DNA from: Capilliphycus robustus
GTDB lineage: Bacteria; Cyanobacteriota; Cyanobacteriia; Cyanobacteriales; Microcoleaceae
DNA: 64,000 nucleotides
Assembly (NCBI RefSeq): GCF_034932365.1
Contig: NZ_JAYGHR010000005.1
Coordinates: 99,328-163,327 of the forward strand
Direction of reading: 5' to 3'
Below, piece by piece: positions 54,244-63,883 of this stretch. Position numbers and translations under genes: made by a program. The notes beneath the pieces are model-generated. The model was not told where the DNA came from. It made no database searches and saw only the letters and a list, made by a program, of their open reading frames with translations. How positions within the stretch are numbered: position 1 is the stretch's first letter; every line of letters begins with the position of its first letter.

Positions 54244-54295
54244 TTCTTAAGCTCTTTTTTATACATAAAACATTTATCGATAAGGATGCGTAATA

Positions 54296-54955
54296 ATGAC
54301 ATTAATTCTGATCGTGATTGTGATTGCTACTATTGCTTACTTTGTCTTAGTCAATAAAAAGGAAAATGAAACTCCTAGTCTTCCTAGTATTAGTGAAAAT
54401 AAATACCCGACTATTGATGAAAGTCAACTAAATGACGATCTAAGTTCAGCAGTAGGAATAGATTATCGAAACCTAAGAAATTTTCTCGCAGTTAAGGATT
54501 TTAAATCCGCTAATAAAGAAACTGAATCTATTTTCAAGGAGTTTTTCTTTATAGATATTGGAAGGGTTAGTGTTGACCCTGAGAGACCAAAAAGTATTCC
54601 TTGTACAGATATATGCACTATAGATAGACTCTGGGTAAAATATAGTAAAGGATATTTTGGTATTAGCGTTCAAGATGACATTTGGTCTGATATTTTCTTG
54701 AGTATGTACCTTAAGGAAAAAGATTTTGCTAATCGAGAAAAACTTGAAAAGACCGACGAACAACTTCGCCAAGTTGCTTTGTTTGAAAGTTGGCGTAAAT
54801 TCAATAACAAATTAGGGTGGAAATCAGACATAAAATATATTTATGATTTTTCAGCACCAAAAGGGCATTTACCAGTCCTATATCATCCTCATAGTAACAG
54901 TTGTTACTGTGCTATGACAGTCTTATTTGATCGACTTCGTAAATGTCTTGAGTAG
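54296..54955 (+). CDS. GUN4-domain protein with N-terminal membrane anchor
   Basis: A 219-residue protein. Residues 1-17 (TLILIVIVIATIAYFVLV) form one membrane helix. After a linker, a GUN4 domain spans about 52-205: DYRNLRNFLAVKDFKSANKE, DICTIDRLWVKYSKGYFGIS and FSAPKGHLPVL. GUN4 binds porphyrins and stimulates Mg-chelatase; many cyanobacterial GUN4-like proteins are fused to other modules with unknown roles. TAAGGATG precedes the start. It lies between the two copies of the HIP1-bounded repeat. Confidence 0.85.
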   Translation: MTLILIVIVIATIAYFVLVNKKENETPSLPSISENKYPTIDESQLNDDLSSAVGIDYRNLRNFLAVKDFKSANKETESIFKEFFFIDIGRVSVDPERPKSIPCTDICTIDRLWVKYSKGYFGISVQDDIWSDIFLSMYLKEKDFANREKLEKTDEQLRQVALFESWRKFNNKLGWKSDIKYIYDFSAPKGHLPVLYHPHSNSCYCAMTVLFDRLRKCLE

Positions 54956-55044
54956 AAAAAAAGATACCTAAGCCCCGCGAACAAGTCGCCCAACTTAATC
55001 AAATGAATTCTATATAGCAATTTCTGCTCAAGAGTGAGGAAAAT

Positions 55045-55211
55045 GCGATCGCCCCTTCTTTTACCTTCCAAAAATACTCCCTCAAATTCTCAAATTCTCC
55101 AACACTAAAACCGTTAACTCCGGTAAACAAGGCAACCGGGCATCATTTGTCAAAAAAAATGAAGCACCCTCACAGATAGCTGTAGCCATTTGAATAGCAT
55201 CGGGCGATCGC
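55045..55211. repeat. HIP1-bounded duplicated segment, copy 2
   Basis: 167 bp bounded by GCGATCGC at 55045-55052 and 55204-55211; the intact PIN gene runs through it. It is probably the source of copy 1. Confidence 0.85.
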
Positions 55212-55525
55212 AAACTATAAATTGCCCTCAGTTGTGCTGATTTTTCAGCAATATCTGGAGTTAATTCAACCACAGTTAAACTTTCTTGATTAAGCAATAT
55301 TTCACGATATTCTTGAGCCAAGATAGTGTTTTTTTGTTGCAGGGGATGAACTAGAACTTCTAGTAGTGTTACTGTTGATGTCACCAGCCTAAAATCACCG
55401 AGATCAAACAATTTAAAGAAAAGTCGCATCATGTCTATATACTTGGGATTTCGCTCCATAAAGTAAATCAAAGGCGCGGTGTCTAATCCCACAACTTTTC
55501 CCTGTAACTGAGCTATCCATTCCAT
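55082..55525 (-). CDS. PIN-domain toxin, VapC type
   Basis: A 147-residue PIN nuclease. Acidic residues for metal binding are visible: D in VVGLDTAPLIYFMER, E in TVTLLEVLVHP, D in LRSPDAIQMATA and D in FFLTNDARLP. VapC toxins cleave RNA, often tRNA. Its start overlaps the end of the putative antitoxin by 13 bases. Part of it is duplicated at 54114-54243. Confidence 0.88.
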   Translation of the reverse strand: MEWIAQLQGKVVGLDTAPLIYFMERNPKYIDMMRLFFKLFDLGDFRLVTSTVTLLEVLVHPLQQKNTILAQEYREILLNQESLTVVELTPDIAEKSAQLRAIYSLRSPDAIQMATAICEGASFFLTNDARLPCLPELTVLVLENLRI

Positions 55526-55728
55526 GAATTTCGTTCGTGATTCACATATTCTTGAGCATCAATCCCATGCCAAATTTCCTCACCCAATCCTTCTAATTCT
55601 AAAATACTCCGTTTAGGTTTAGGCTGAAATCGGTGACGAACATATACTAATAATTCAGAGATGAGTCGCAGTTGCTCATCTGGTGAAAGTCTCAGAACCT
55701 GAGTCAATACCGCACTGTAAGTAGACAT
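55513..55728 (-). CDS. probable antitoxin of the PIN toxin
   Basis: A protein of 71 residues starting MSTYSAVLTQVLRLSPDEQLR; an open frame extends 40 codons further upstream but this start is more likely. It overlaps the toxin gene by 13 bases, the usual antitoxin-toxin order. The helical core LSPDEQLRLISELLVYVRHR and the acidic tail (GLGEEIWHGIDAQEYV) fit antitoxins of this type, though the family is not named with certainty. Confidence 0.75.
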   Translation of the reverse strand: MSTYSAVLTQVLRLSPDEQLRLISELLVYVRHRFQPKPKRSILELEGLGEEIWHGIDAQEYVNHERNSWNG

Positions 55729-55819
55729 AGATTCTTGATTAAGATTTTTGTGCTGACTGTTATTATACCAATTTAGGAGCGAGGGAAAAGCGATCGCCCT
55801 TATCTTTCCTAAAGTGCGA

Positions 55820-56008
55820 TTAAACTTGACCAGGCAAATCCAACGCAATTAATAAAGCTTGATTCATCAGAAGTATTGCTTCATCACTAAGTATTCCTCG
55901 TAAACTCAATAAACGAGATTTAGATAATACCCGTACTTGATCGGCCATAGCGATAGAATCGTTGGTTAATCCACCGTCGGGAGCTTTAATTAATACCTGA
56001 GTGTTTTT
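55820..56008 (-). pseudogene. MazF/PemK-like toxin, 5'-truncated
   Basis: About 62 codons in one frame (NTQVLIKAPDGGLTNDSIAM, ADQVRVLSKSRLL, and ending ALLIALDLPGQV-stop). This matches the middle and C-terminal part of MazF-type endoribonucleases. The N-terminal half is absent; the frame runs into the end of the miniature IS at about 56009. Interruption by that element fits the truncation. Confidence 0.75.
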
Positions 56009-56262
56009 ATCCCTCTTCTGTCAGTCTCCGAGGAGTAAAATTAGAAAATAAACCTCTTCTGTCACTTTCCGGGTTTTCTTATGATTAGTAATTTCCGAAG
56101 CCACCGTATAGTCAACGATCTGAGATGGGACAGTCGCATTTTGACCCAGATCGCACCTTCAGGAATTTCTACTGGAAAAAAATGGCGAGATCGTCTGTCC
56201 TATCTACGCTTTGGAATTCAGAAAATACAAGGCTTTTCGGAGACTGACAAAAGAGGAATAAG
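56009..56262. mobile_element. miniature (non-autonomous) relative of the IS701-like element
   Basis: About 250 bp. Its left 44 bp (about 56010-56053) match the left end of the IS at 49035 apart from four bases, and its right end (GGAGACTGACAAAAGAGGA, 56239-56257) is the inverted end with two changes. An internal second TIR-like stretch (CTCTTCTGTCACTTTCC, about 56053-56069) suggests nested rearrangement. It lacks a transposase gene. It separates the MazF remnant from the giant gene. Confidence 0.75.
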
Positions 56263-59200
56263 TTAGCCGACAAAAGCAATAAAACTACTTTCCGTCAAAG
56301 CCGTCACCTGTATATCATTGAGAATTGCCAACTGTTGAGTGTCAAGACTGACAATTGTCGAAGTTCCACTTTGGGATAGAGTTAAATCATCAAAGCTTAA
56401 ACCCCCGCCCAAAGCAATGAAATCAGTACCCAGTTGGAAATCTTGAATGGTGTCCGTACCACTATCGGAGAACAGAATAAACCGATCACTACCACTTCCA
56501 CCCGAAATCAGGTCATTACCTTCATCCCCAAACAACCAATCATCCCCAAGTTCTCCGGCTAAAGTATCTTCCCCTAAACCGCCATAGAGAGTATCACTCT
56601 CGGTTCCCCCACAGAGACGGTCATTATCTTCATTACCAAACAGCAGATCCGAACCACTACCGCCACAGATTGTATCCCGTCCGGGACTCTGAGTGAAGGT
56701 TTCGTTGTCGTTGATATCGCCATAAATCGTATCGTTACCCTCATTGCCACAGAGATGGTCATTGCCCAAATCTCCGTACATCAGGTCATCTCCGGCTTCA
56801 CCATAAACGAGGTCATCTTCTTTCCCCCCGCGAACCGTATCATTACCAACACCCCCACTGAGGGTATCATTACTACGACCACCATTGATCAAGTCATCAC
56901 CTGCACCACCCCAGATGAAATCGATCATGCCAGGTAAACCCCGTTCCGGTTCAACTTCATTTTCATCAGCAGTGTCGCCAACTAGGGTGTCATTGCCTTC
57001 ATCACCGTAGAGGGTGTCATTACCCAAATCACCCCAAACCATATCATCATTTTTCCCGCCGTAGGAAAAGTCATCTTGCTTACCGCTATACATCATGTCA
57101 GCGCCGGGGCCACCTTGAATTAAATCATTGTTAGCGTGGCCATAGAGAAAATCATCGTTCTCAAAGTTAGCGGAGGCTGCCAAGTCTTGAGTGCCGTTAC
57201 TGCCAATTAGCGTGTCATTACCGTCGCCTCCAAGCAGAGAATCATTGCCTTCATCGCCAAACTTAAGGTCATCACCCTCGCCCCCATAGACGATATCATT
57301 GCCCTCAAAGGCTTCAATGCGGTCATCTCCGGCAAAGGCAAAGACCAGATCACTACCGACTGAACCCGGTATGGTATCACTTTGGGGTGTTCCATCAATA
57401 CTACCTAAGCCATTAAACGCACTTGGAGTTAAACCAGAAGGTTCAGGTAGAGGGACAGTACCAAACTCGGGTAAGGGAGGACAGTCACAACCGCCATCAT
57501 CAATGACTTCACCCCGAGGAATGGAATCATCTTCTTCTACAATTAGGCGTACAGTCGCGATGTTAGAAACAGCACCATCATTATCAGTCGCAGTGAAAGT
57601 GAAGCTGACATCACCTGTAAAGTTAGAGTCAGGTTCAAAAGTCAGTTGTCCTGCTTGAGAGGGTGTTAGACGTTCAACTTGATCTAAGCTGGTGATTTCT
57701 TCGCCATTGAGGAACAAAGTACCATTGGCAGGTAATTCCGTAATCGTGTAGAAATTAACTGAACCATCGCGATCTATAGCCGTTAACGGAGGAATGACAG
57801 AGGGAGTCCCATCATTGGGAATATTCGCCGTTTCATTCTCAGCTTCAGGCGGTAAGTTCCCAGACGGTAGAGAGGGAACGCCACCCCCTCCGGGAACATT
57901 CGGAACAGAGAAGGCGATAACCGGAACAGTAATGTTGGCAATATTAGAATTAGCGCCATCATCGTCTGTCACCGTATAACTAAAAGAGGCATTACCCGCA
58001 AAGCCAATATTAGGCCGGAATGTGAGATTATCAAGTTGATTGGGAGTTAACCGTTGAACCTGAATGGGGTCACTCACCGCCACACCATCAAGCAACAGAG
58101 TCCCTTCTGCGGGATTAGGTAATGTCAAGTTAATCAATTCTACGATGCCATCAGGGTCACTGAAGTTCGCCGCAGACAAAGGTAGAGGAATCGCAGCGCT
58201 ATTGTTGAGAATTGATGAACTCTGAACATCCTCGGCTGTGGGCGGTTGATTGGCGTCGGGGCTAACGGTGACTGAAATATTAGCAGGTTCGGAAGTCGCG
58301 CCTAAATTATCCTGGACTGTAAAGGGAATGGTTACACTACCGCTAAAACCGTCAACGGGTTCAAAGGTAACTTGACCTTGATTATTAACGGAAAATCTTC
58401 CTTGGGGTAAAGTGACCTGCTGATCAATTTCTGGAGTCGTTGGATCAAGGTCAATCGTGCTTAATTCAACGTTTCCATCTGGATCGCTAAGATTATCAGC
58501 CAGATTAAAGGTGACAGGAGTTTCAAACGGGGTGTTAAGGCTTTCGGGCGTTGCTGTCGGAGGAACATTCGCTGGGGGTTCAACCGTAACCGTAACCCTG
58601 GCGATATCAGTATTCGTACCGTCACTCACCTGATAGACAAAGGTATCGATTCCGCTAAAACCCCTAGCAGGTGTATAAATTAACGATTGACCATCCTCAG
58701 AAGCAGTAATCGTACCTCCGTTAGCGGAGATTCCATCAAAACTCTCGATATTTAATGGATCGCCATCAGGGTCAATGTCATTTGCGATTACATTGATACT
58801 GACATTGGTATCTTGGGGGGTGGTGGCGCTGTCATCAACCGCTTCCGGTCGTAGTCCTTGATCGCTGACGTTAATGGTGACAGTAGCAATATCTGTGCCG
58901 CCTCGACCATCATTAATGGTGTAAGTAAAGGTGTCAGTCCCAACAAATCGATTGGCGGGTGTATAAATTAAGGATTGACCATCCTCAGAAGCAGTAATCG
59001 TACCTCCGTTAGCAGAGATTTCATCAAAACTCTCGATATTTAACGGATCATTTTCGGGGTCAGTATCATTGGTGAGAACATTAATAGTAACTGCTGTATT
59101 GACATCTGTCCGGCGTTCGTCATCAATAGCTGCTGGCTTTGTGTTTGTCGGTGGGTTAACGGTAATGGTGACAGTCGCAGTATCGCTATTATTACCGTCC

Positions 59201-62200
59201 GTCACCTCGTAGGTAAAGCTATCTGTTCCTGAAAAACCCGCAGGCGGTGTATAAACTAATGCCTCACCATTTTCAGAACGAGTAATGGTTCCACCGTTAT
59301 CTGAAGTAGCTTCAAAAGTGCTAATCTCTAACGGATCATTTTCCGGGTCAACGTCATTGGCGAGAACGTTGATAGTAACATTGGTATCTTGGTCGGTGGT
59401 GGCTGTGTCATTGGCGGCGATCAGGGTTTGATCGGTTTCGACGTTAATCGTGACGGTTGCCGTATCGGTACCGCCGTTACCATCACTGATGGTATAAGTA
59501 AAGCTATCTGTTCCTGAGAAACCCGCAGGCGGTGTATAAACTAATGCCTGAGCATTTTGAGAACGAGTAATGGTGGCACCATTAGTTGAAGTGGCTTCAA
59601 AACTGCTAATCTCTAACGGATCATTTTCCGGGTCGCTATCATTACCCAAAACGTTAATTGTAATTGCGGTGTCAGAACGGGTTGAGCGTTCGTCATTAAC
59701 CGCATCAGGAGCGGTATTTGCAGGTTCTTCAACGGTAATGGTAACGGTAGCTGTATCAGTACCCCCCTGACCATCGCTAATGGTGTAGCTAAAGCTATCA
59801 TTACCCGTGAAACCCGCAGGTGGTGTATAGATTAACTGACCATTTTCAATAACAACTTGACCGCCATTGTCAGTATCTTGTTGGATATCTGCGATGCTTA
59901 ACGAATTACCTTCTGGGTCAGTATCGTTACCCAAAACGTTGAGGGTAATCGGTGTGTTAAACCCAGTTGTAGCACTGTCATCTACTGCATTCGGAGGTTG
60001 ATTCCCAGGAGCATTAACTGTAATATTAATCGCTGCGGGAGCTGAGGGTGTACCGTTATTATCCTGTACGGTGTAGTTAATCGTTGAGTTTCCCGTAAAC
60101 CCTGTTTCGGGAACAAAGGTAACAAGCCCTGTATTATCAACATTGTAGCTGCCAACTCCCGGAATGATTCGGCTTGTTTGTTGTCCGGGACTATCCGGGT
60201 CAAGGTCTACGGTTGTCGGGTTAATATTACCATCGCTGTCGGTGTCGTTGTTGGTAATATTGAAGCTGGTTGCCGTATTAGATGCTGTGGTTTGACTATC
60301 AGGATTAGCAACCGGCGGGGTATTAACAGGAGGATTAACTGTAATATTAATCGCTGCGGGAGCTGAGGGCGTACCGTTATTATCCTGTACGGTGTAGTTA
60401 ATCGTTGAGTTTCCCGTAAACCCTGTTTCGGGAATAAAGGTAACAAGCCCTGTATTATCAACACTGTAGCTGCCAACTCCCGGAATGATTCGGCTTGTTT
60501 GTTGTTCGGGACTATCCGGGTCAAGGTCTACGGTTGTTGGGTTAATATTACCATCGCTGTCGGTGTCGTTGTTGGTAATATTGAAGCTGATTGGCGTATT
60601 AGATGCTGTGGTTTGACTATCAGGATTAGCAACCGGCGGGGTATTAACAGGAGCATTAACTCTAATATTAATCGCTGCGGGAGCTGAGGGCGTACCGTTA
60701 TTATCCTGTACGGTGTAGTTAATCGTTGAGTTTCCCGTAAACCCTGTTTCGGGAACAAAGGTAACAAGCCCTGTATTATCAACGCTGTAGCTGCCAACTC
60801 CGGGAATGATTCGGCTTGTTTGTTGTCCGGGACTATCCGGGTCAAGGTCTACGGTTGTTGGGTCAATATTACCATCGCTGTCGGTGTCGTTGTTGGTAAT
60901 ATTGAAGCTGGTTGGCGTATTAGATGCTGTGGTTTGACTATCAGGATTAGCAACCGGCGGGGTATTAACAGGAGGATTAACTGTAACATTAATCGCTGCG
61001 GGAGCTGAGGGTGTACCGTTATTATCCTGTACGGTGTAGTTAATCGTTGAGTTTCCGGTAAACCCTGTTTCGGGAACAAAGGTAACAAGCCCTGTATTAT
61101 CAACATTGTAGCTGCCAACTCCGGGAATGATTCGGCTTGTTTGTTGTCCGGGACTCTCTGGGTCAAGGTCTACGGTTGTCGGGTCAATATTACCATCGCT
61201 GTCGGTGTCGTTGTTGGTAATATTGAAGCTGGTTGGCGTATTAGATGCTGTGGTTTGACTATCAGGATTAGCAATCGGTGGGGTATTAACAGGAGGATTA
61301 ACTGTAACGGTAACAGTCGCCGTGGTTGTATCCTGACCATCAGTAATGGTGTAAACAAAGGTATCTTCACCACTAAATCCCGGATTGGGTGTATAGATGA
61401 TCAAATCATCTGTCGTGTCATTAGGTGTACCGTTATCGTTGAGAGTCGCAGCACCGTTGGCAGGAGTTGTAATCTCCTCACCAGGAGCAATGCTAATACT
61501 TATCGGCTGAGGGCTATTGTCGGGGTCATTATCGTTGTCTAAAACAGGGATAGGAACTGCTATCCCGGGATCTGTTGTCGCTGTATCATCTCCAGCCACA
61601 GGAGGAAAATTAACATCTTGGCGTCGATAAACAACACCCCCTCCAACTAAGTCTAAACCCCCTCGCTGATCCGCAGAGCCTCTATCATCAGAGGTTGTGG
61701 TCGGAAAATTGGTTAATCCAACTAAGTCGTTGTCCTGATCGATATCTGGGGGAAACAGAGCATAGCCGAAAAACTCATTACCCCCAGCATTTTCACCTAA
61801 CAAGTCTTCGTAGCTGATAAAAATACCCGCAATATTTTGCTCTGAGATTGGTGGTGGGGACTCAATACTATCTTGACCTTCTTCTTGACGCAGAACTCTT
61901 GTGCTAAATCCAGTATCAGATTCACCCCAATCATCTGCCGCAAAAGAAAGTAAAGGGCCAAACGCAGTCGGCTCACCAGTATTTGAATCTAATCCGGTAA
62001 TCGCAGCTATTTTGAAATAATCATTACCTCCCCTCTCCAGGATCAGAAAACCGATACCATCTAGATTGCTTTCAGGAATGGTTAAACCTCTTGTCGAGAT
62101 GTAATCAACTCGTTCAATATTGTTGATGTTTCCATCTCCATTGTCTTGGTTAGCGAAAATATTATCTGTGCCTCGGTTGATAATTTCACTAAACAAAGCG

Positions 62201-63126
62201 ATTTCCATCGCTTCCTGATCGGTAGTAGATTCAGCCTGATTAGGAGCTAGATTAATCGTTGTGCTGTTGCTATTACCTCCTTGTTCATACCAAATGATTT
62301 GTCGATCACCCTGAACTTGATTATTGGGTAGTCGCTTCAACTCAAACTCGTCAAGTCTACCTGCTGATAGAAATTGGATGCCGCTTTCATCTTCAAAGCT
62401 TGTGATTTGCAGGTTACTACCTACCCCAAAGTTATAAGTGACTGTGCCGCTAGTAATGGTGCTGTCTGGAGCCTCTAGAGGCTCCGTGTTGAGATTACTA
62501 ATCGGAAGGGGTAAAGTGTAGTTATAGTTGGCGATCGCTTCTGAAGTTAGAGCTAACGTTACATCAAATTCATCGGTTTTGACTTCTAAATTCCAGTCTC
62601 CACCTAACGCGGCGTTACCTGTTTTGTTGGCTGAAGCGGCAATTTTCGCTCCGGTAATTTGATGGAGTTTTTCAAGAAATTCAATCCCGGCGTCTCCGGC
62701 TGCAACGTTACAACCATAGAGTAATAAGCTGTTTGCACACCAGGTTTGCAGTGAGTTTGCGTAGAGGTTGAGGGTATCAAGGCTGAGTTGAGTATTTCCG
62801 AGTTGTAAGCAACCCGGAGAACCATGAGAAATGATGTGAATTTCACAGAGATCCTTATATTCCCCGAGAGCTTGAGTGATCTGTTTCACCCCATTTTCAG
62901 TAGAGTCGAGGAGAATCACCTTTACTGTGGGTACAATGCCTTTCAGTAACTTCTCATAATCTTCTACTTGGGCATCAACAATAACAATAACCTCTGTTTT
63001 GCGGGCGGCAATTGAAATCGAAGAATATGTTTCTGGAGACTTTTTAAAAGATTCCGGATTCTTCCCTAGAAGTTGAGAAATTGTAGAGTAGGAAGCTTGA
63101 GTATTGCCTGATTCTGAAAACATCAT
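56263..63126 (-). CDS. giant DUF4347/cadherin-like/RTX repeat protein
   Basis: A 2287-residue, acidic, probably type I-secreted or surface protein. Residues about 50-205 form a DUF4347 domain (VIVIVDAQVEDYEKLL, IHIISHGSPGCLQLG, LLLYGCNVAAGDAG). A Gly/Asp-rich beta domain follows (about 215-490). Then come cadherin-like/Ig-like modules of about 90-107 residues from about 505 to 1880, each with PVAGDD- or PVANPDS-type starts. Four of them (about 612-1038) are nearly identical. The C-terminal part (about 1910-2270) holds RTX calcium repeats (GGxGxDxLxG type, e.g. GGEGDDLKFGDEGND). There is no N-terminal signal, as expected for type I secretion; HlyB/HlyD/TolC are not in the window. Confidence 0.93.
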   Translation of the reverse strand: MMFSESGNTQASYSTISQLLGKNPESFKKSPETYSSISIAARKTEVIVIVDAQVEDYEKLLKGIVPTVKVILLDSTENGVKQITQALGEYKDLCEIHIISHGSPGCLQLGNTQLSLDTLNLYANSLQTWCANSLLLYGCNVAAGDAGIEFLEKLHQITGAKIAASANKTGNAALGGDWNLEVKTDEFDVTLALTSEAIANYNYTLPLPISNLNTEPLEAPDSTITSGTVTYNFGVGSNLQITSFEDESGIQFLSAGRLDEFELKRLPNNQVQGDRQIIWYEQGGNSNSTTINLAPNQAESTTDQEAMEIALFSEIINRGTDNIFANQDNGDGNINNIERVDYISTRGLTIPESNLDGIGFLILERGGNDYFKIAAITGLDSNTGEPTAFGPLLSFAADDWGESDTGFSTRVLRQEEGQDSIESPPPISEQNIAGIFISYEDLLGENAGGNEFFGYALFPPDIDQDNDLVGLTNFPTTTSDDRGSADQRGGLDLVGGGVVYRRQDVNFPPVAGDDTATTDPGIAVPIPVLDNDNDPDNSPQPISISIAPGEEITTPANGAATLNDNGTPNDTTDDLIIYTPNPGFSGEDTFVYTITDGQDTTTATVTVTVNPPVNTPPIANPDSQTTASNTPTSFNITNNDTDSDGNIDPTTVDLDPESPGQQTSRIIPGVGSYNVDNTGLVTFVPETGFTGNSTINYTVQDNNGTPSAPAAINVTVNPPVNTPPVANPDSQTTASNTPTSFNITNNDTDSDGNIDPTTVDLDPDSPGQQTSRIIPGVGSYSVDNTGLVTFVPETGFTGNSTINYTVQDNNGTPSAPAAINIRVNAPVNTPPVANPDSQTTASNTPISFNITNNDTDSDGNINPTTVDLDPDSPEQQTSRIIPGVGSYSVDNTGLVTFIPETGFTGNSTINYTVQDNNGTPSAPAAINITVNPPVNTPPVANPDSQTTASNTATSFNITNNDTDSDGNINPTTVDLDPDSPGQQTSRIIPGVGSYNVDNTGLVTFVPETGFTGNSTINYTVQDNNGTPSAPAAINITVNAPGNQPPNAVDDSATTGFNTPITLNVLGNDTDPEGNSLSIADIQQDTDNGGQVVIENGQLIYTPPAGFTGNDSFSYTISDGQGGTDTATVTITVEEPANTAPDAVNDERSTRSDTAITINVLGNDSDPENDPLEISSFEATSTNGATITRSQNAQALVYTPPAGFSGTDSFTYTISDGNGGTDTATVTINVETDQTLIAANDTATTDQDTNVTINVLANDVDPENDPLEISTFEATSDNGGTITRSENGEALVYTPPAGFSGTDSFTYEVTDGNNSDTATVTITVNPPTNTKPAAIDDERRTDVNTAVTINVLTNDTDPENDPLNIESFDEISANGGTITASEDGQSLIYTPANRFVGTDTFTYTINDGRGGTDIATVTINVSDQGLRPEAVDDSATTPQDTNVSINVIANDIDPDGDPLNIESFDGISANGGTITASEDGQSLIYTPARGFSGIDTFVYQVSDGTNTDIARVTVTVEPPANVPPTATPESLNTPFETPVTFNLADNLSDPDGNVELSTIDLDPTTPEIDQQVTLPQGRFSVNNQGQVTFEPVDGFSGSVTIPFTVQDNLGATSEPANISVTVSPDANQPPTAEDVQSSSILNNSAAIPLPLSAANFSDPDGIVELINLTLPNPAEGTLLLDGVAVSDPIQVQRLTPNQLDNLTFRPNIGFAGNASFSYTVTDDDGANSNIANITVPVIAFSVPNVPGGGGVPSLPSGNLPPEAENETANIPNDGTPSVIPPLTAIDRDGSVNFYTITELPANGTLFLNGEEITSLDQVERLTPSQAGQLTFEPDSNFTGDVSFTFTATDNDGAVSNIATVRLIVEEDDSIPRGEVIDDGGCDCPPLPEFGTVPLPEPSGLTPSAFNGLGSIDGTPQSDTIPGSVGSDLVFAFAGDDRIEAFEGNDIVYGGEGDDLKFGDEGNDSLLGGDGNDTLIGSNGTQDLAASANFENDDFLYGHANNDLIQGGPGADMMYSGKQDDFSYGGKNDDMVWGDLGNDTLYGDEGNDTLVGDTADENEVEPERGLPGMIDFIWGGAGDDLINGGRSNDTLSGGVGNDTVRGGKEDDLVYGEAGDDLMYGDLGNDHLCGNEGNDTIYGDINDNETFTQSPGRDTICGGSGSDLLFGNEDNDRLCGGTESDTLYGGLGEDTLAGELGDDWLFGDEGNDLISGGSGSDRFILFSDSGTDTIQDFQLGTDFIALGGGLSFDDLTLSQSGTSTIVSLDTQQLAILNDIQVTALTESSFIAFVG
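60011..61294. repeat. four near-identical 321-bp tandem repeats
   Basis: Within the giant gene, four copies of a 321-bp unit in exact register encode 107-residue modules (PDSQTTASNT, NITNNDTDSDGNI, RIIPGVGSY, TGNSTINYTVQDNNG). Copies differ at only a few positions, far less than the other modules, so they come from recent amplification or ongoing homogenisation. Confidence 0.92.
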
Positions 63127-63883
63127 TTCGATTAATTAATAAAAACTAGATTCAACAGAGACTCTCCTCTGAAAGATTTGCAGAGGATGATCTTAATGGT
63201 GTGGATTATTTTTACTTCAGCCGAGGCTGGGTGTTCTGTAGAACTCCCTGATTGCAGAAGTGTTAGCTTCTTTTGCTAATTGTTTGCCGGCAAGTCAGTC
63301 TTTTTTGAGGGTTTCAAGCTGAGATAAATTTCTGAAAAATTAAAAGTTTTTCAGATGTTTTTCAGGCGTTTAAATTGTCTGTTTCAAGCGGAAAATAGTA
63401 GGGTGAATTAATTCAGCTTTATTGATTTAATTTTACCGAACAAAACAACCCAATATTACTAATTTAGAGGTTTTTTTTAAGAATCACAATTTAGAGGTTT
63501 CGTGAAAATCTAAGCTCGAACCTCAAACCTCTTGGTTTACAGAGATTCTTGCGATCAGCTTCTACAGTTTTTGCTTCAAGTGAAGTGGAAAACTGCTGCG
63601 ATCGCTCAACTTTAGCTTGCTCATCTGTACAACTCCCCCATCAGTGTAACCGAGCTGTGTATCTGATTCACTGATTTCTCAGTAATATCACTTACAGGTA
63701 TAGCCGCTCTTGATCTTTATCCGTGTTTTCACGTATGGCAGTTCATAAACTGTCATAGTATATCTTGACAAAAGAAGAATTTTATGTATTAATAAATACT
63801 TACGTTTTGTTATATCTTGATGTATAAAAAGCTATATAATAGATGAAATAAAGTAATCATAGGCTTTGGGATTTTTAACTAAG
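63127..63883. other. upstream region of the giant gene
   Basis: About 760 bases, A/T-rich, without a frame that looks coding. It should hold the promoter and perhaps a long leader. A direct repeat (AATTTAGAGGTTT, near 63461 and 63490) was seen. Confidence 0.4.

Noticed and set aside
54114..54302. 62-codon frame as an intact small PIN protein
   Set aside because: Only the last 43 codons match the PIN toxin and they fall in a duplicated segment; the first codons are unrelated and overlap the start of the GUN4 gene.
56081..56266. 61-codon frame inside the miniature element
   Set aside because: It crosses the element end and shows no family resemblance; probably chance.
60178..61542. Several overlapping frames on the plus strand of the giant gene
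   Set aside because: They recur at 321-bp spacing because the underlying gene is repeated; they are antisense shadows.
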